The notes under the pieces were generated by a model. It had not been told where the DNA came from. It saw only the letters and a list, made by a program, of their open reading frames with translations, and did not search any database. This document shows, one piece after another, positions 1 to 7,733 of a DNA stretch of 50,234 nucleotides. The DNA comes from Burkholderiales bacterium (GTDB taxonomy: Bacteria; Pseudomonadota; Gammaproteobacteria; Burkholderiales; Burkholderiaceae_F). The translations under genes were made by a program, and so were the position numbers. The stretch covers positions 1-50,234 of the forward strand of contig OKRD01000102.1 in NCBI GenBank assembly GCA_900290335.1, written 5' to 3'. Position 1 is the first letter of the stretch. Each line of letters begins with the position of its first letter.

Positions 1-402
1 TTTTTCTCAAAAAACTCGGGGACTTACGTCAGTCGGCGTGACGACGCCAAACAGGAACTTCGGTTTAGTGCGCTGCGCTCGTCGCTGCCGATGAACATCA
101 AGGCGCACTTTCCGAAGTTCAAGCTATGGTCGCGCGCCCAGACCGATATCGATCGCGTGCTGGCGATCTGGGCCGAGTGCCTGCACAACTACGGCGGCCC
201 GTTCCTGTTCGGCCAGCGGCCCTGCATGGCCGATGCGATGTTCGCACCGGTAGTCACTCGCCTCTTGACCTACGACGTGGCGCTCGAGGAACCCTATGCG
301 GCCTACTGCGCGCAGATCATGGCGCTTCCCGCAATGCAGGAATGGGTCGCCGCGGCGCGTGCCGAGGCCGAGGAAATCGACGAGTTGGACGCGGAGTTCT
401 GA
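1..402 (+). CDS. Glutathione S-transferase family protein, C-terminal part (5' end missing)
   Basis: Only the C-terminal, all-helical domain of a glutathione S-transferase-like protein is present. From about base 61 the frame reads like the middle of such proteins: ALRSSLPMNI, then a PFLFGQRPCMADAMFAP segment matching the conserved helix-6 region (G..P..AD.M..P), ending in EIDELDAEF. The frame is open to base 1 without a stop, so the gene enters from the left. The first ~20 codons (FFSKNSGTYVSRRDDAKQEL) do not look like the stretch expected before ALRS in this family, usually something like AEMHSGF, and the DNA there is less GC-rich. The left edge may therefore be an insertion junction or a contig-end artefact. 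An internal ATG lies at 91, but it falls inside the conserved domain and is not a likely start. The family conjugates or removes glutathione in the cytosol; the substrate is unknown. Confidence 0.75.
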   Translation, partial: FFSKNSGTYVSRRDDAKQELRFSALRSSLPMNIKAHFPKFKLWSRAQTDIDRVLAIWAECLHNYGGPFLFGQRPCMADAMFAPVVTRLLTYDVALEEPYAAYCAQIMALPAMQEWVAAARAEAEEIDELDAEF

Positions 403-659
403 GCGCGTCGAGTGCACGGACGCACTGCCATGGTGCAGTTCGGCTGCCGCGGCGCGCCTTGGTGCCCACCATGGTGCAGGGCGGCGGCTCCTTTGCCGCA
501 TCGGCGTAGTCCCGGTCAACGGCAAGGGCGCACGCCGGCAAGCTCCCGGCGGTCGCGCGCTCGCTGGGACGCAGCCGTGACCGGAGCGCCCGGCGATCGC
601 CGGCGATCACTGGAAAGCCCAAAAGCACCTCGCCTCCGTTTGACAAGAAAGACGGTTAC

Positions 660-1766
660 TCAGACGTTGAAGCGAAAGTGCATCACGTCGCCGTCCTTGA
701 CGACGTAGTCCTTTCCCTCGAGGCGCATCTTGCCGTTCTCCTTGGCGCCGTGTTCGCCCTTGCAGCGCACGAAGTCGTCGTAGGCAATCGTCTCTGCGCG
801 GATGAAGCCCTTCTCGAAGTCGGTGTGGATCACGCCCGCGGCCTGCGGCCCCGTCGCTCCCTTGGGCACCGTCCACGCCCGCACCTCCTTGACGCCGGCG
901 GTGAAGTAGGTCTGCAGCCCAAGGAGCGTGTAGGCGGCGCGAATGACGCGGTCGAGCCCCGGCTCCTGCATGCCCATGTCCTGCAGGAACACCTTCTTGT
1001 CCTCGTCCGGCAGGTCGGCGATCTCGGCCTCGGTGCGGGCGCACACCGCGACCACCGGAGCGTTCTCGCGGGCGGCGCGGGCGCGCACCGCCTCGAGCAG
1101 CGGATTGCCCTCGAAGCCATGGTCGTCGACGTTGGCGACGTACATCGTCGGCTTCATGGTCAGCAGGAAGAGCGGCCGCAGCACAGCCCGCTCCTCGGGA
1201 TAGAGGTCGGCGCAGCGCGCCGGCCGGGCCTGGTCCAGCGCCGGCTGGATCTTCTCGAGCGCGGCGACCAAGCGCTGCGCCTCTTTCTTCTCTTCGCCGG
1301 CAGCCCCGGTCTTGGCCACCTTGGCGTAGCGATGCATCTGCTTCTCCACCGTCTGCAGGTCGGCAAGCGCGAGCTCGGTGTCGATGACGTCGATGTCGCT
1401 TACCGGATCGACCCGGCCCGAGACGTGAACGATGTTCGGATCCTCGAAGCAGCGCACGATGTGGGCGATCGCATCGCACTCGCGGATGTTGGCGAGGAAC
1501 AGGTTGCCCAGGCCTTCGCCCTTGCTGGCACCGGCCACCAGACCGGCGATGTCGACGAACTCGACGGTTGCCGGCAGCACGCGCTGCGGCTGGACGATCT
1601 GCGCCAGCGCCCAAAGTCGCGGGTCGGGAACCTCCACGATGCCCACGTTGGGTTCAATGGTGCAGAACGGATAGTTCTCGGCAGCGATCCCCGCCTTGGT
1701 CAGGGCGTTGAAAAGCGTCGATTTGCCAACGTTGGGCAGCCCGACGATCCCACATTTGACGGCCAT
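660..1766 (-). CDS. ychF: Redox-responsive ATPase YchF (Obg-like)
   Basis: Universally conserved translation-associated P-loop ATPase of the OBG family, 368 residues, close to the usual ~363. Visible motifs are the Walker [10 protein letters not shown] near residue 8, switch-II DIAGLV near 73, a NVDD in the G4 position (OLA1/YchF proteins have NxxE-like sequences instead of the GTPase NKxD, consistent with ATP preference), and a C-terminal TGS domain ending [11 protein letters not shown]. The start is supported by a Shine-Dalgarno AAGGA 7 bases upstream of the ATG. It follows the C13 peptidase gene by 12 bases on the same strand, so it is probably the last gene of the rplY-pth-peptidase-ychF unit. 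Identification is very secure. Confidence 0.97.
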   Translation of the reverse strand: MAVKCGIVGLPNVGKSTLFNALTKAGIAAENYPFCTIEPNVGIVEVPDPRLWALAQIVQPQRVLPATVEFVDIAGLVAGASKGEGLGNLFLANIRECDAIAHIVRCFEDPNIVHVSGRVDPVSDIDVIDTELALADLQTVEKQMHRYAKVAKTGAAGEEKKEAQRLVAALEKIQPALDQARPARCADLYPEERAVLRPLFLLTMKPTMYVANVDDHGFEGNPLLEAVRARAARENAPVVAVCARTEAEIADLPDEDKKVFLQDMGMQEPGLDRVIRAAYTLLGLQTYFTAGVKEVRAWTVPKGATGPQAAGVIHTDFEKGFIRAETIAYDDFVRCKGEHGAKENGKMRLEGKDYVVKDGDVMHFRFNV

Positions 1767-1778
1767 GGAGGTGTCCTT

Positions 1779-3248
1779 CTAGGGAAACAGGTCGTTGCGC
1801 GACTGCATAGCGAACAGGATTCTGCCGCCGCGACGGGTCTCCAGCCGCAGCAGGCGGTCCCGGATACCTGCGCCGACGGAAATCTGCGGCAGGGAGGGCG
1901 TGAGCTGCTCCTGCGCTTCGCGCTCCGCGATGCGCCGGCTGGCGATCCGGAACGCGCCCTCGAACGAGGCGGCCTGCGCGAGTGCCTCGCCGAAAAAGGC
2001 CCGGCCGAAATCCGTCCACTGGGCGCCATCGCGGCAACCGAAGGACGTCCGGTCCGCACCCGAGGCGGTGATCACCATCGTGTCCGGCCCGGCGAGCGCG
2101 GCGATGAAGCCGCCGGAGTAGCAGGCGGAAACGATGATCACGCGATAGCGGATCCCCGCATCATCGAGCAGCTCGCGCACGCGCTCGGCGGTAAGGTCTT
2201 CGAATTCGTAGGGCGGCAGCGACACCGCCAGGTGATGGTCGGCCGTGCCGTGGGACGTGAGAAACAGCGCCAGCACGTCTTCGTCGCCGTTCATGCGGTC
2301 GGCGACGGTGGCAAGCGCGCGTTGCAGCGCACTCACCGTTGCGAACGGCCGCTCCTGCGGGTGCGCCTGGCTGTTGGCAAGCACGATGCTGTGCGCGCCG
2401 CTGTCGAAAACGTCTGCCATCACCGAATCGGCGCCGACGGCCTCGCGCAGGAACACGTCCTGCGCGCCATCGCCGCCGAAGCTGATTGTGAACAGTTCGG
2501 TCACGCCGGCCTGGCCCGGGGCGATGGCGTCGAGCGCGTCTTCGAGCAGATCCAGCTGGCTGTATAGCGTCTGCTCCGACTGCGGCGACTCGGGACCGGC
2601 GCCCTCCTCGCGCTCGTTGCCCGGCTCCGGGCTCCAGAGGCGAGCGGTCGGATCGACCGCCCATTGCGGTGCGATGACCAGCAGGGTCGCAAGGACGAGG
2701 ATCCCCAGGCGCCGGCGGCGCACGGAACCGGCGGCAAATCGAGCCGCCGCCAGCCCAAAGGCCAGTGCCATCCAGATCAGCGGTATCCACGACAGCGACG
2801 CGTAGGCCCGATCCATCGTGGGCGAGAGGTCGGCGGCGATCGCCAGCGCGGAGGCGGCGATCGACTCCCAGCAGGCCAGGGCAAAACCCGCCGTCGCCAG
2901 CGCCGTCGCCAGCGCGGCATCGGCGCAGATCGCCGCTACCAAGCCGGCCGACAGCAGCACCGGGAGCGCCCAGAAGCTCACCGCCGGCAAGGCAAGCGCG
3001 TCGAAGTGCCCGGCCTGCCAGCCGACCGAATACAGATCGTAGGCCACGCCCAGCAGCAAGTTGAGCAAGAACAGCAGCACCAGCTGCGCGGTCGTTGCGC
3101 GCAAGGACTGCGGCGCACGCGCGCGCAGTGCGGCAAGCGCCAGCGCCGCCCGCAGGTTCACGCCAAGGTCGCGCAGCGCGGCAGCGCCCCGGCCGCGGGG
3201 CTCGCCTGCGGCCGGCGCCGGCGCTTGCGGTGCGTCGGGCGGGTTCAT
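1779..3248 (-). CDS. Membrane-anchored C13 (legumain-like) cysteine peptidase
   Basis: 489-residue protein with two parts. Residues ~50-195 contain several hydrophobic segments, including QLVLLFLLNLLLGVAY at 55-70 and a last one at ~181-193 after an RRRR motif, so it is an integral inner-membrane protein. Residues ~245-450 form a soluble domain with the caspase-fold hallmarks of peptidase family C13: a hydrophobic strand followed by the catalytic His in ALFLTSHGT (His333), and a second strand followed by the catalytic Cys in IIVSACYSGGF (Cys376). Legumain-clan enzymes cleave after Asn/Asp or act as transamidases (GPI8). The bacterial substrate is unknown. The ATG overlaps the pth stop (ATGA), so translation is probably coupled. 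Family assignment rests on the His/Cys motifs and spacing; physiological function is not known to me. Confidence 0.85.
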   Translation of the reverse strand: MNPPDAPQAPAPAAGEPRGRGAAALRDLGVNLRAALALAALRARAPQSLRATTAQLVLLFLLNLLLGVAYDLYSVGWQAGHFDALALPAVSFWALPVLLSAGLVAAICADAALATALATAGFALACWESIAASALAIAADLSPTMDRAYASLSWIPLIWMALAFGLAAARFAAGSVRRRRLGILVLATLLVIAPQWAVDPTARLWSPEPGNEREEGAGPESPQSEQTLYSQLDLLEDALDAIAPGQAGVTELFTISFGGDGAQDVFLREAVGADSVMADVFDSGAHSIVLANSQAHPQERPFATVSALQRALATVADRMNGDEDVLALFLTSHGTADHHLAVSLPPYEFEDLTAERVRELLDDAGIRYRVIIVSACYSGGFIAALAGPDTMVITASGADRTSFGCRDGAQWTDFGRAFFGEALAQAASFEGAFRIASRRIAEREAQEQLTPSLPQISVGAGIRDRLLRLETRRGGRILFAMQSRNDLFP

Positions 3249-3865
3249 TGCTTGGAATCCGGACGCAGCGTCGCCGCCGCGGCGGCGGCCAGCGTCGCCG
3301 CCCTGCGCAGCTGCATCATGGCCATCTCGAACTGCCCGGCGCTGGCCAACTCGAGCACGGACTGCGCGCGCTCGATCGCCGCCTCGATGGCCTGCTCTTC
3401 GTCGCGACGGGGCGGGTGCAGGACGAAGTCGACAACCTCCTGGCGTAGTTCCAGGGCGCGCGGGTGCCCGATGCCAATGCGCATGCGCCAGAAATCGGCG
3501 CTGGACAAGCGCGCGCGCACATCCTTCAAGCCATTGTGGCCGGCAACGCCTCCGCCCATCTTCAGGCGCACGTCCCCCGGCGCCAGATCGAGTTCGTCGT
3601 GCGCGACCAGGATCTGGTCAGGCAGCAAGCGATAGAACAGCGCGACCGCCACTACCGCCTGCCCCGACAGGTTCATGAACGTTGCCGGCTTGAGGAGCCA
3701 GACCTCCTGGCCGCCGATGGACGCGCGCGCCAGTTCACCGAAGAATTTCTTCTCGGTGCGAAAGCGTGCCCCGTAGCGCGACGCAACCCGATCGATAAAC
3801 CAGAACCCGGCGTTGTGCCGCGTTCGCTCGAACTCGGCGCCAACGTTGCCGAGGCCGACGATCAT
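3245..3865 (-). CDS. pth: Peptidyl-tRNA hydrolase
   Basis: Recycles tRNA by hydrolysing peptidyl-tRNA that has dropped off ribosomes. The 206-residue protein starts MIVGLGNVG. The start at 3865 is chosen because AAGGG lies 7 bases upstream and because the upstream in-frame extension (26 residues) does not resemble the family. Catalytic and substrate residues are present: Asn in VGLGN, His in RTRHNAGF, Asn in TFMNLSG, Asp in HDELDL and Asn in GHNGL. One oddity is GLGNVG where nearly all family members have GLGNPG. The C-terminus has an Ala-rich tail. The stop overlaps the ATG of the C13 peptidase gene by 4 bases, and rplY lies 135 bases upstream, the classic rplY-pth pair. Confidence 0.96.
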   Translation of the reverse strand: MIVGLGNVGAEFERTRHNAGFWFIDRVASRYGARFRTEKKFFGELARASIGGQEVWLLKPATFMNLSGQAVVAVALFYRLLPDQILVAHDELDLAPGDVRLKMGGGVAGHNGLKDVRARLSSADFWRMRIGIGHPRALELRQEVVDFVLHPPRRDEEQAIEAAIERAQSVLELASAGQFEMAMMQLRRAATLAAAAAATLRPDSKQ

Positions 3866-4000
3866 GCGTATGCCCTTGGACGCCGGGTTGGATGAAGCCA
3901 CGAGTGACGTTTCCCTGAACCCTGCCCAGTGCGCATGCGCCAAGCGACCGCGAGCATGCCGCGACCGCGCCGGCGCGCAGGATCAATTGTTGCCGGTCGC

Positions 4001-4741
4001 CTACTTCTTCTTGGCCGGCGGAGCCTTGGCGGCCGGGGCCGCCGGGGCCGCAGCCGCCTTGGCCGCCGGTGCCGCCTTGCCCCCGGCCGGCGGCGCCGCC
4101 GCCTTGGCCCCCGGCGCCGCTGCCGCCGGTGCCGCCGGTGCCGCGGCCGCTTCCGCAACCGGCGCCGCCTCTTCTTGCTGCACGCTCGGCAACGCCACCG
4201 TCACCACGACCGGGTCCTCCTTGCCGCGCAATGCCACCGATACGCCCTGAGGCAATTTGAGGTCCGAAACGTGCACCGTCTGCTGGGCCGTCAGCCCGGA
4301 GAGGTCGACCTCGATGAATTCGGGAAGGTCGCGCGGCAAACAGGCAATCTCGACTTCCGACAGGACGTGGCCGATGATCGCCGCCGAAAGCTTGACGGCC
4401 GGAGAGTTCTCCGCGCCGACAAAGTGCAGCGGCACCCTCATGTGGATCTTCTGGTCCTCGGCGACACGCTGGAAGTCGACGTGCAGCACCAGGCTGCGGT
4501 ACGGATGCATCTGGAAATCACGCAACAAAACGCGCTCGTTGCGCCCGTCGAGGTCGAGCTCGAGAATCGAGGCGTGGAATTTCTCACGGCGCAGCGAGTG
4601 AAATAGCGGGTTGTGGTCGAGCTCGATGTTGACCGGCTCGGTGCCTGCCCCGTAGAGGATGCCCGGCACTTTGCCCAGGTTGCGCAGGCGGCGGCTCGCA
4701 CCAGTGCCTTGCGCATTGCGTTTGTTGGCGATGACCTTCAT
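4001..4741 (-). CDS. rplY: 50S ribosomal protein L25/Ctc, long form with Ala/Pro/Lys tail
   Basis: 246-residue two-domain L25 of the general-stress Ctc type. The N-terminal 5S-rRNA-binding domain (about 1-92) includes GTGASRRLRNLGKVPGILYG, and the TL5-type beta domain (about 95-185) includes EFIEVDLSGL. The last ~55 residues are a low-complexity Ala/Pro/Lys tail ending PPAKKK, encoded by imperfect GCC-GCC-GGN repeats at about 4008-4150; such tails are common in betaproteobacterial L25. The ATG has a GGAG 7 bases upstream. It lies between prs and pth on the same strand. A strong hairpin between prs and rplY (4868-4899) suggests that rplY expression is partly uncoupled from prs. Confidence 0.95.
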   Translation of the reverse strand: MKVIANKRNAQGTGASRRLRNLGKVPGILYGAGTEPVNIELDHNPLFHSLRREKFHASILELDLDGRNERVLLRDFQMHPYRSLVLHVDFQRVAEDQKIHMRVPLHFVGAENSPAVKLSAAIIGHVLSEVEIACLPRDLPEFIEVDLSGLTAQQTVHVSDLKLPQGVSVALRGKEDPVVVTVALPSVQQEEAAPVAEAAAAPAAPAAAAPGAKAAAPPAGGKAAPAAKAAAAPAAPAAKAPPAKKK

Positions 4742-4867
4742 TGCTTGCTCCGATCTTGCGTTCGATTTGCTGCGGCACCTGCCGCGAATTGCCCGATTGC
4801 GATACTGCCTGTACTGCGTCCGCTGCGTGGGTCGCGACCAACCTCACGCAACGGTCCTGCCGACCAA

Positions 4868-4899
4868 CGGCCGACCGCGCCTGCCGGCGCGGTCGGCCG
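4868..4899 (-). terminator. Strong GC-rich hairpin after prs, possible terminator or attenuator
   Basis: A perfect 14-bp stem (CGGCCGACCGCGCC with its exact complement) closes on a 4-base loop, 8 bases beyond the prs stop codon. On the minus strand it is followed by TTGGTCGG rather than a run of T, so it lacks the U-tract of a textbook intrinsic terminator. It could act as a weak terminator/attenuator ahead of rplY or as a 3'-end stabiliser of the prs mRNA. Confidence 0.55.
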
Positions 4900-4906
4900 G
4901 CAGCCG

Positions 4907-5866
4907 TTATTCGATGAACAAGGAACTCACCGAATCGCCGCGCGATATGCGCGAAATCGTCTCTCCGAGCAGCGCAGCGCACGACAGCTGCCGGATCTTG
5001 GGACAGGCCGCCGCCGCGGCGCTGAGCGGAATCGTGTCGGTGACGACGACCTCGTCGAGTACCGATTCCATGATGCGCTCGACCGCACGCCCCGACAAAA
5101 CCGGATGGGTGCAGTACGCGATCACCCGCATCGCGCCGGCGTCGCGCAGCGCGGCGCCGGCCTGACACAGCGTATTGGCGGTGTCGATCATGTCGTCCAT
5201 GATTACGCAGGTCCGGCCCTGCACCTCGCCGATGATGTTCATCACCTCGGCGACGTTGGCGCGCGGGCGACGCTTGTCGATGATCGCCAGATCGGCGTCC
5301 ATGCGCTTGGCGAGCGCGCGCGCGCGCACCACGCCACCGATATCCGGCGATACCACCACCAGGTTGTGGTAGTTGTGCTTCCACAGGTCGCCCAGAAGGA
5401 TCGGGCTGGCGTAGATGTTATCCACCGGGATATCGAAGAAACCCTGAATCTGGTCGGCGTGCAGGTCCATCACCAGGATGCGGTTGACGCCGGCCACCTG
5501 CAGCATGTTGGCGACCACCTTGGCACTGATTGCGACCCGCGCCGAGCGCGGGCGTCGATCCTGCCGCGCGTAGCCGAAGTACGGAATCGCCGCGGTGATG
5601 CGCCCAGCCGAGGAACGCTTGAGGGCATCGACCATGATCACCAGTTCCATCAGGTTGTCATTGGTCGGGGCGCAGGTCGACTGCAGGACGAAGGCGTCCT
5701 TGCCGCGCACGTTTTCGTTGATCTCCGCCATGATCTCGCCGTCGGAAAATCGCGAAACCATGGCCCGTCCCAGCGGAATGCTCAAATGTTGCACGACCGC
5801 GTATGCCAGCCGCGGATTGGCGTTTCCCGAAAACACCATCAGGTTGTCTGGCACCAACGCCGACAT
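4907..5866 (-). CDS. prs: Ribose-phosphate pyrophosphokinase (PRPP synthase)
   Basis: Makes 5-phosphoribosyl-1-diphosphate from ribose-5-phosphate and ATP for nucleotide, His, Trp and NAD synthesis. The 319-residue protein matches the class I enzyme throughout: MVFSGNANP at the N-terminus, the ATP/metal loop [11 protein letters not shown], the catalytic Lys region AIIDKRRP, and the PRPP-binding loop [17 protein letters not shown] lies 8 bases upstream of the ATG. The gene lies just downstream of tRNA-Gln and ispE on the same strand, the usual betaproteobacterial order ispE-tRNA-Gln-prs-rplY-pth. Confidence 0.97.
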   Translation of the reverse strand: MSALVPDNLMVFSGNANPRLAYAVVQHLSIPLGRAMVSRFSDGEIMAEINENVRGKDAFVLQSTCAPTNDNLMELVIMVDALKRSSAGRITAAIPYFGYARQDRRPRSARVAISAKVVANMLQVAGVNRILVMDLHADQIQGFFDIPVDNIYASPILLGDLWKHNYHNLVVVSPDIGGVVRARALAKRMDADLAIIDKRRPRANVAEVMNIIGEVQGRTCVIMDDMIDTANTLCQAGAALRDAGAMRVIAYCTHPVLSGRAVERIMESVLDEVVVTDTIPLSAAAAACPKIRQLSCAALLGETISRISRGDSVSSLFIE

Positions 5867-5996
5867 GAAAATGCCCTAGCGAAAATGGTTCGCGCAAACG
5901 CGCGCAAGGACCGCCCGTGGAACGGCCAACGAAGCTGCTCCAACCGACCTAACCCAATGGGCGTTGCGCAGCTTGCCTGTTCTTGTACCGTAGCTT

Positions 5997-6073
5997 TGGC
6001 TGGGGAGGAAGGATTCGAACCCTCGAATGGCGGAATCAAAATCCGCTGCCTTAACCAGCTTGGCGACTCCCCA
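5997..6073 (-). tRNA. tRNA-Gln (anticodon TTG), CCA encoded
   Basis: Reading the minus strand from 6073, TGGGGAG pairs with CTCCCCA to give a 7-bp acceptor stem. The D-arm is GCC..GGC, the anticodon stem GCGGA/TCCGC encloses the loop TTTTGAT with anticodon TTG (reads CAA/CAG, Gln), and the T-arm is GAGGG-TTCGAAT-CCTTC. The discriminator base is G, followed by an encoded CCA at 5999-5997. It lies between ispE and prs on the same strand and may be processed from a common transcript. Confidence 0.96.
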
Positions 6074-6174
6074 GCACGAGACCTGTAAAACTGTTGCTCC
6101 GGGCTCCCGCCATCCGGCCAGCCCACTTTGTAACCCGCCGCTGTGCGGCCGGCAATTGCTTTCCCACCGCCGGC

Positions 6175-7089
6175 CTAACCGGCGTCCCTCAACCAGTCTG
6201 CCAGCGGCAGCTCGTCCAGAGCCGCCACGGCCCAGGCCGACCAGCCCGGCGGCATTTGCGCCCGCAGCGATTCGACCAGCCACTGCGCCTCGCCGGCGCT
6301 GCCCAGCAAGCTGTACACCGCCGAGCCAGAACCGCTCATGCGCGCCGGCCCATGGCGCTCGAGCAAGCGCAGTGCCTCCTCCACTGGCGGGAATCTGCAT
6401 CTGACCACCGGTTCTAGATCGTTGGCCCCAAACAGGTGCCGCTTCGACCCGGACAGCGCCGTAGAAAAGCCTGCGATTGTCGTTCCTTTGGTGTCCCGTG
6501 TCAATTTCGGGTCCGAGAAGATTTCCGCCGTCGAAACATGCACTTGCGGGTAGACGACGACGTACCACGTGGGCAGCAGATGAAGCCCGGTGCAGCGCTC
6601 GCCGACGCCCTCGACGAACGCCGGGCCGTCGCTGAGGAAAAAGGGCACGTCGGCACCAATTTTCCACGCCCGCTCGGCGAGCGCCTCGCGCGAGAGCCGC
6701 AGTCCCCACAGGCGATTGAGCGCGATGAGCGTCGTGGCGGCATCCGAGGAGCCACCGCCAAGGCCGGCTCCCACGGGGATGCGCTTTTCTACCCCGATCG
6801 TCACGCCAAGGAGGTTCGCGACCGATCGCGCGCCGCCGTCACCGCTCGCGCGTGGCTGGAGCGCGCGGGCGGCGCGCACCGCAAGGTCCTGCTCCGGCGG
6901 CCCCGTAAGGTCCCCCTCGCGGACGATCCGCCCGTCGTCACGCAACACAAAATCCAGGGTGTCGCACAAATCGATCGGTACGAAGGCCGACTGGATCTCG
7001 TGATACCCGTCATCGCGCCGCCCCAGAACGTGCAGGAACAAATTGATCTTCGCCGGTGCCGGCAGCCCCAGCAGCTGACGCGGTCCCAT
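6175..7089 (-). CDS. ispE: 4-diphosphocytidyl-2-C-methyl-D-erythritol kinase
   Basis: GHMP-family kinase of the MEP isoprenoid pathway that phosphorylates the 2-hydroxyl of CDP-methylerythritol. The 304-residue product starts MGPRQLLGLPAPAKINLFLH, with the substrate-binding PAKINL motif, the GHMP ATP loop PVGAGLGGGSSDAA near residue 100, and a C-terminal GHMP motif ARMSGSGSAV. The ATG at 7089 is chosen because it overlaps the lolB stop (TGATG) and because the upstream extension is unrelated to the family. lolB-ispE-tRNA-Gln-prs is a conserved order. Confidence 0.95.
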   Translation of the reverse strand: MGPRQLLGLPAPAKINLFLHVLGRRDDGYHEIQSAFVPIDLCDTLDFVLRDDGRIVREGDLTGPPEQDLAVRAARALQPRASGDGGARSVANLLGVTIGVEKRIPVGAGLGGGSSDAATTLIALNRLWGLRLSREALAERAWKIGADVPFFLSDGPAFVEGVGERCTGLHLLPTWYVVVYPQVHVSTAEIFSDPKLTRDTKGTTIAGFSTALSGSKRHLFGANDLEPVVRCRFPPVEEALRLLERHGPARMSGSGSAVYSLLGSAGEAQWLVESLRAQMPPGWSAWAVAALDELPLADWLRDAG

Positions 7090-7733
7090 CACGAAGCCGG
7101 CCCGTCCAGAACCACCCGCAGAGCAACTGCCGGGGAACCATCGCGCGCGGCGCGGTCCATCTGCAATCGGCGCCCGGGCTTGCCGTCCACGAGCCGCTCG
7201 ACGGTGACCGACCATCCGTCTTGCTCGAATCGCTCATTGCCATCGTCGGCGGGCAGCGCATGAAAGGGCCGGCCGCTCGAGGGTCGCCCTTCGACCCAGT
7301 CGGGCATGCCTTCGATGGGCAGGGGCCAGCCCAGGACCTGCTCGGAAAGGGCCTGCGCGTCGGCGCCGCGCTCGACGCGCAGGCCGCCGTCGGCCGGCAC
7401 CAGCAACCGCGCCTCGCGCCGATCGGTCTCGAAGCGCGCAATCGTTGCACCCAAGGGCGAGACCAAATCGAGGGTCATCGACTGCGTTCCGACCGCCAGG
7501 GAAAACCGGCCGGTCCAGGCGCCGCGTTGCGCCCTGCTGTCGTCAGCGCCAGGGGTGACCGCTAGCGAAAAGCGCCCCGCGTAGCTGCGCTCTGCGCCCG
7601 ACGGCAGCGGCAAACTCGCGCAGGCGCCCAGCAGCAAGACCGCCAACAGCAGCGCCACCGGACGGGCGATCGCGCGCGCCGCGGGCCACCACGCACCGAT
7701 CGCGGCCGCCGGGGTCGAGCCGCACGTCTTCAA
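7089..7733 (-). CDS. lolB: Outer-membrane lipoprotein localization protein LolB
   Basis: Outer-membrane receptor that takes lipoproteins from LolA and inserts them into the outer membrane. The mature part shows LolB features: YAGRFSLAV followed by WTGRFSLAVG, and a beta-rich domain with LVSPLGATIARFE. A hydrophobic signal ends in the lipobox LLLGAC, so the protein itself is a lipoprotein. There is no in-frame ATG. The best start is TTG at 7733, which overlaps the TPR-lipoprotein stop (TTGA). It would give an unusually long ~40-residue signal region; a GTG just before ALLLAVLLLGAC is the alternative. The stop overlaps the ispE ATG. Function is secure, the start less so. Confidence 0.88.
   Translation of the reverse strand: MKTCGSTPAAAIGAWWPAARAIARPVALLLAVLLLGACASLPLPSGAERSYAGRFSLAVTPGADDSRAQRGAWTGRFSLAVGTQSMTLDLVSPLGATIARFETDRREARLLVPADGGLRVERGADAQALSEQVLGWPLPIEGMPDWVEGRPSSGRPFHALPADDGNERFEQDGWSVTVERLVDGKPGRRLQMDRAARDGSPAVALRVVLDGPAS

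Noticed and set aside
428-479. 11-base direct repeat CCATGGTGCAG (428-438 and 469-479), somewhat like NtrC half-sites
   Set aside because: Spacing within each copy does not give the 17-base NtrC palindrome, no -24/-12 promoter is seen, and the sites lie between two convergent genes.
590-603. 14-bp palindrome CCGGCGATCGCCGG (a similar GGCGATCGCC near 25326)
   Set aside because: Short GC-rich palindromes containing CGATCG are expected by chance at this base composition; I found no regular array.
678-2567. Long plus-strand open frame (629 codons) opposite ychF and the C13 peptidase
   Set aside because: It is the antisense shadow of two well-identified genes in high-GC DNA; the translation is His/Arg/Gly-rich and resembles no family.
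4008-4150. GCC/GGN-rich imperfect repeat that could look like a tandem-repeat locus
   Set aside because: It encodes the Ala/Pro tail of L25 in frame; this is protein low complexity, not an independent repeat element.
6147-6175. Inverted repeat GGCCGGC/GCCGGCC at the end of ispE
   Set aside because: A 7-bp stem with a 15-base loop, overlapping the stop codon and lacking a T-run, is too weak to call a terminator.
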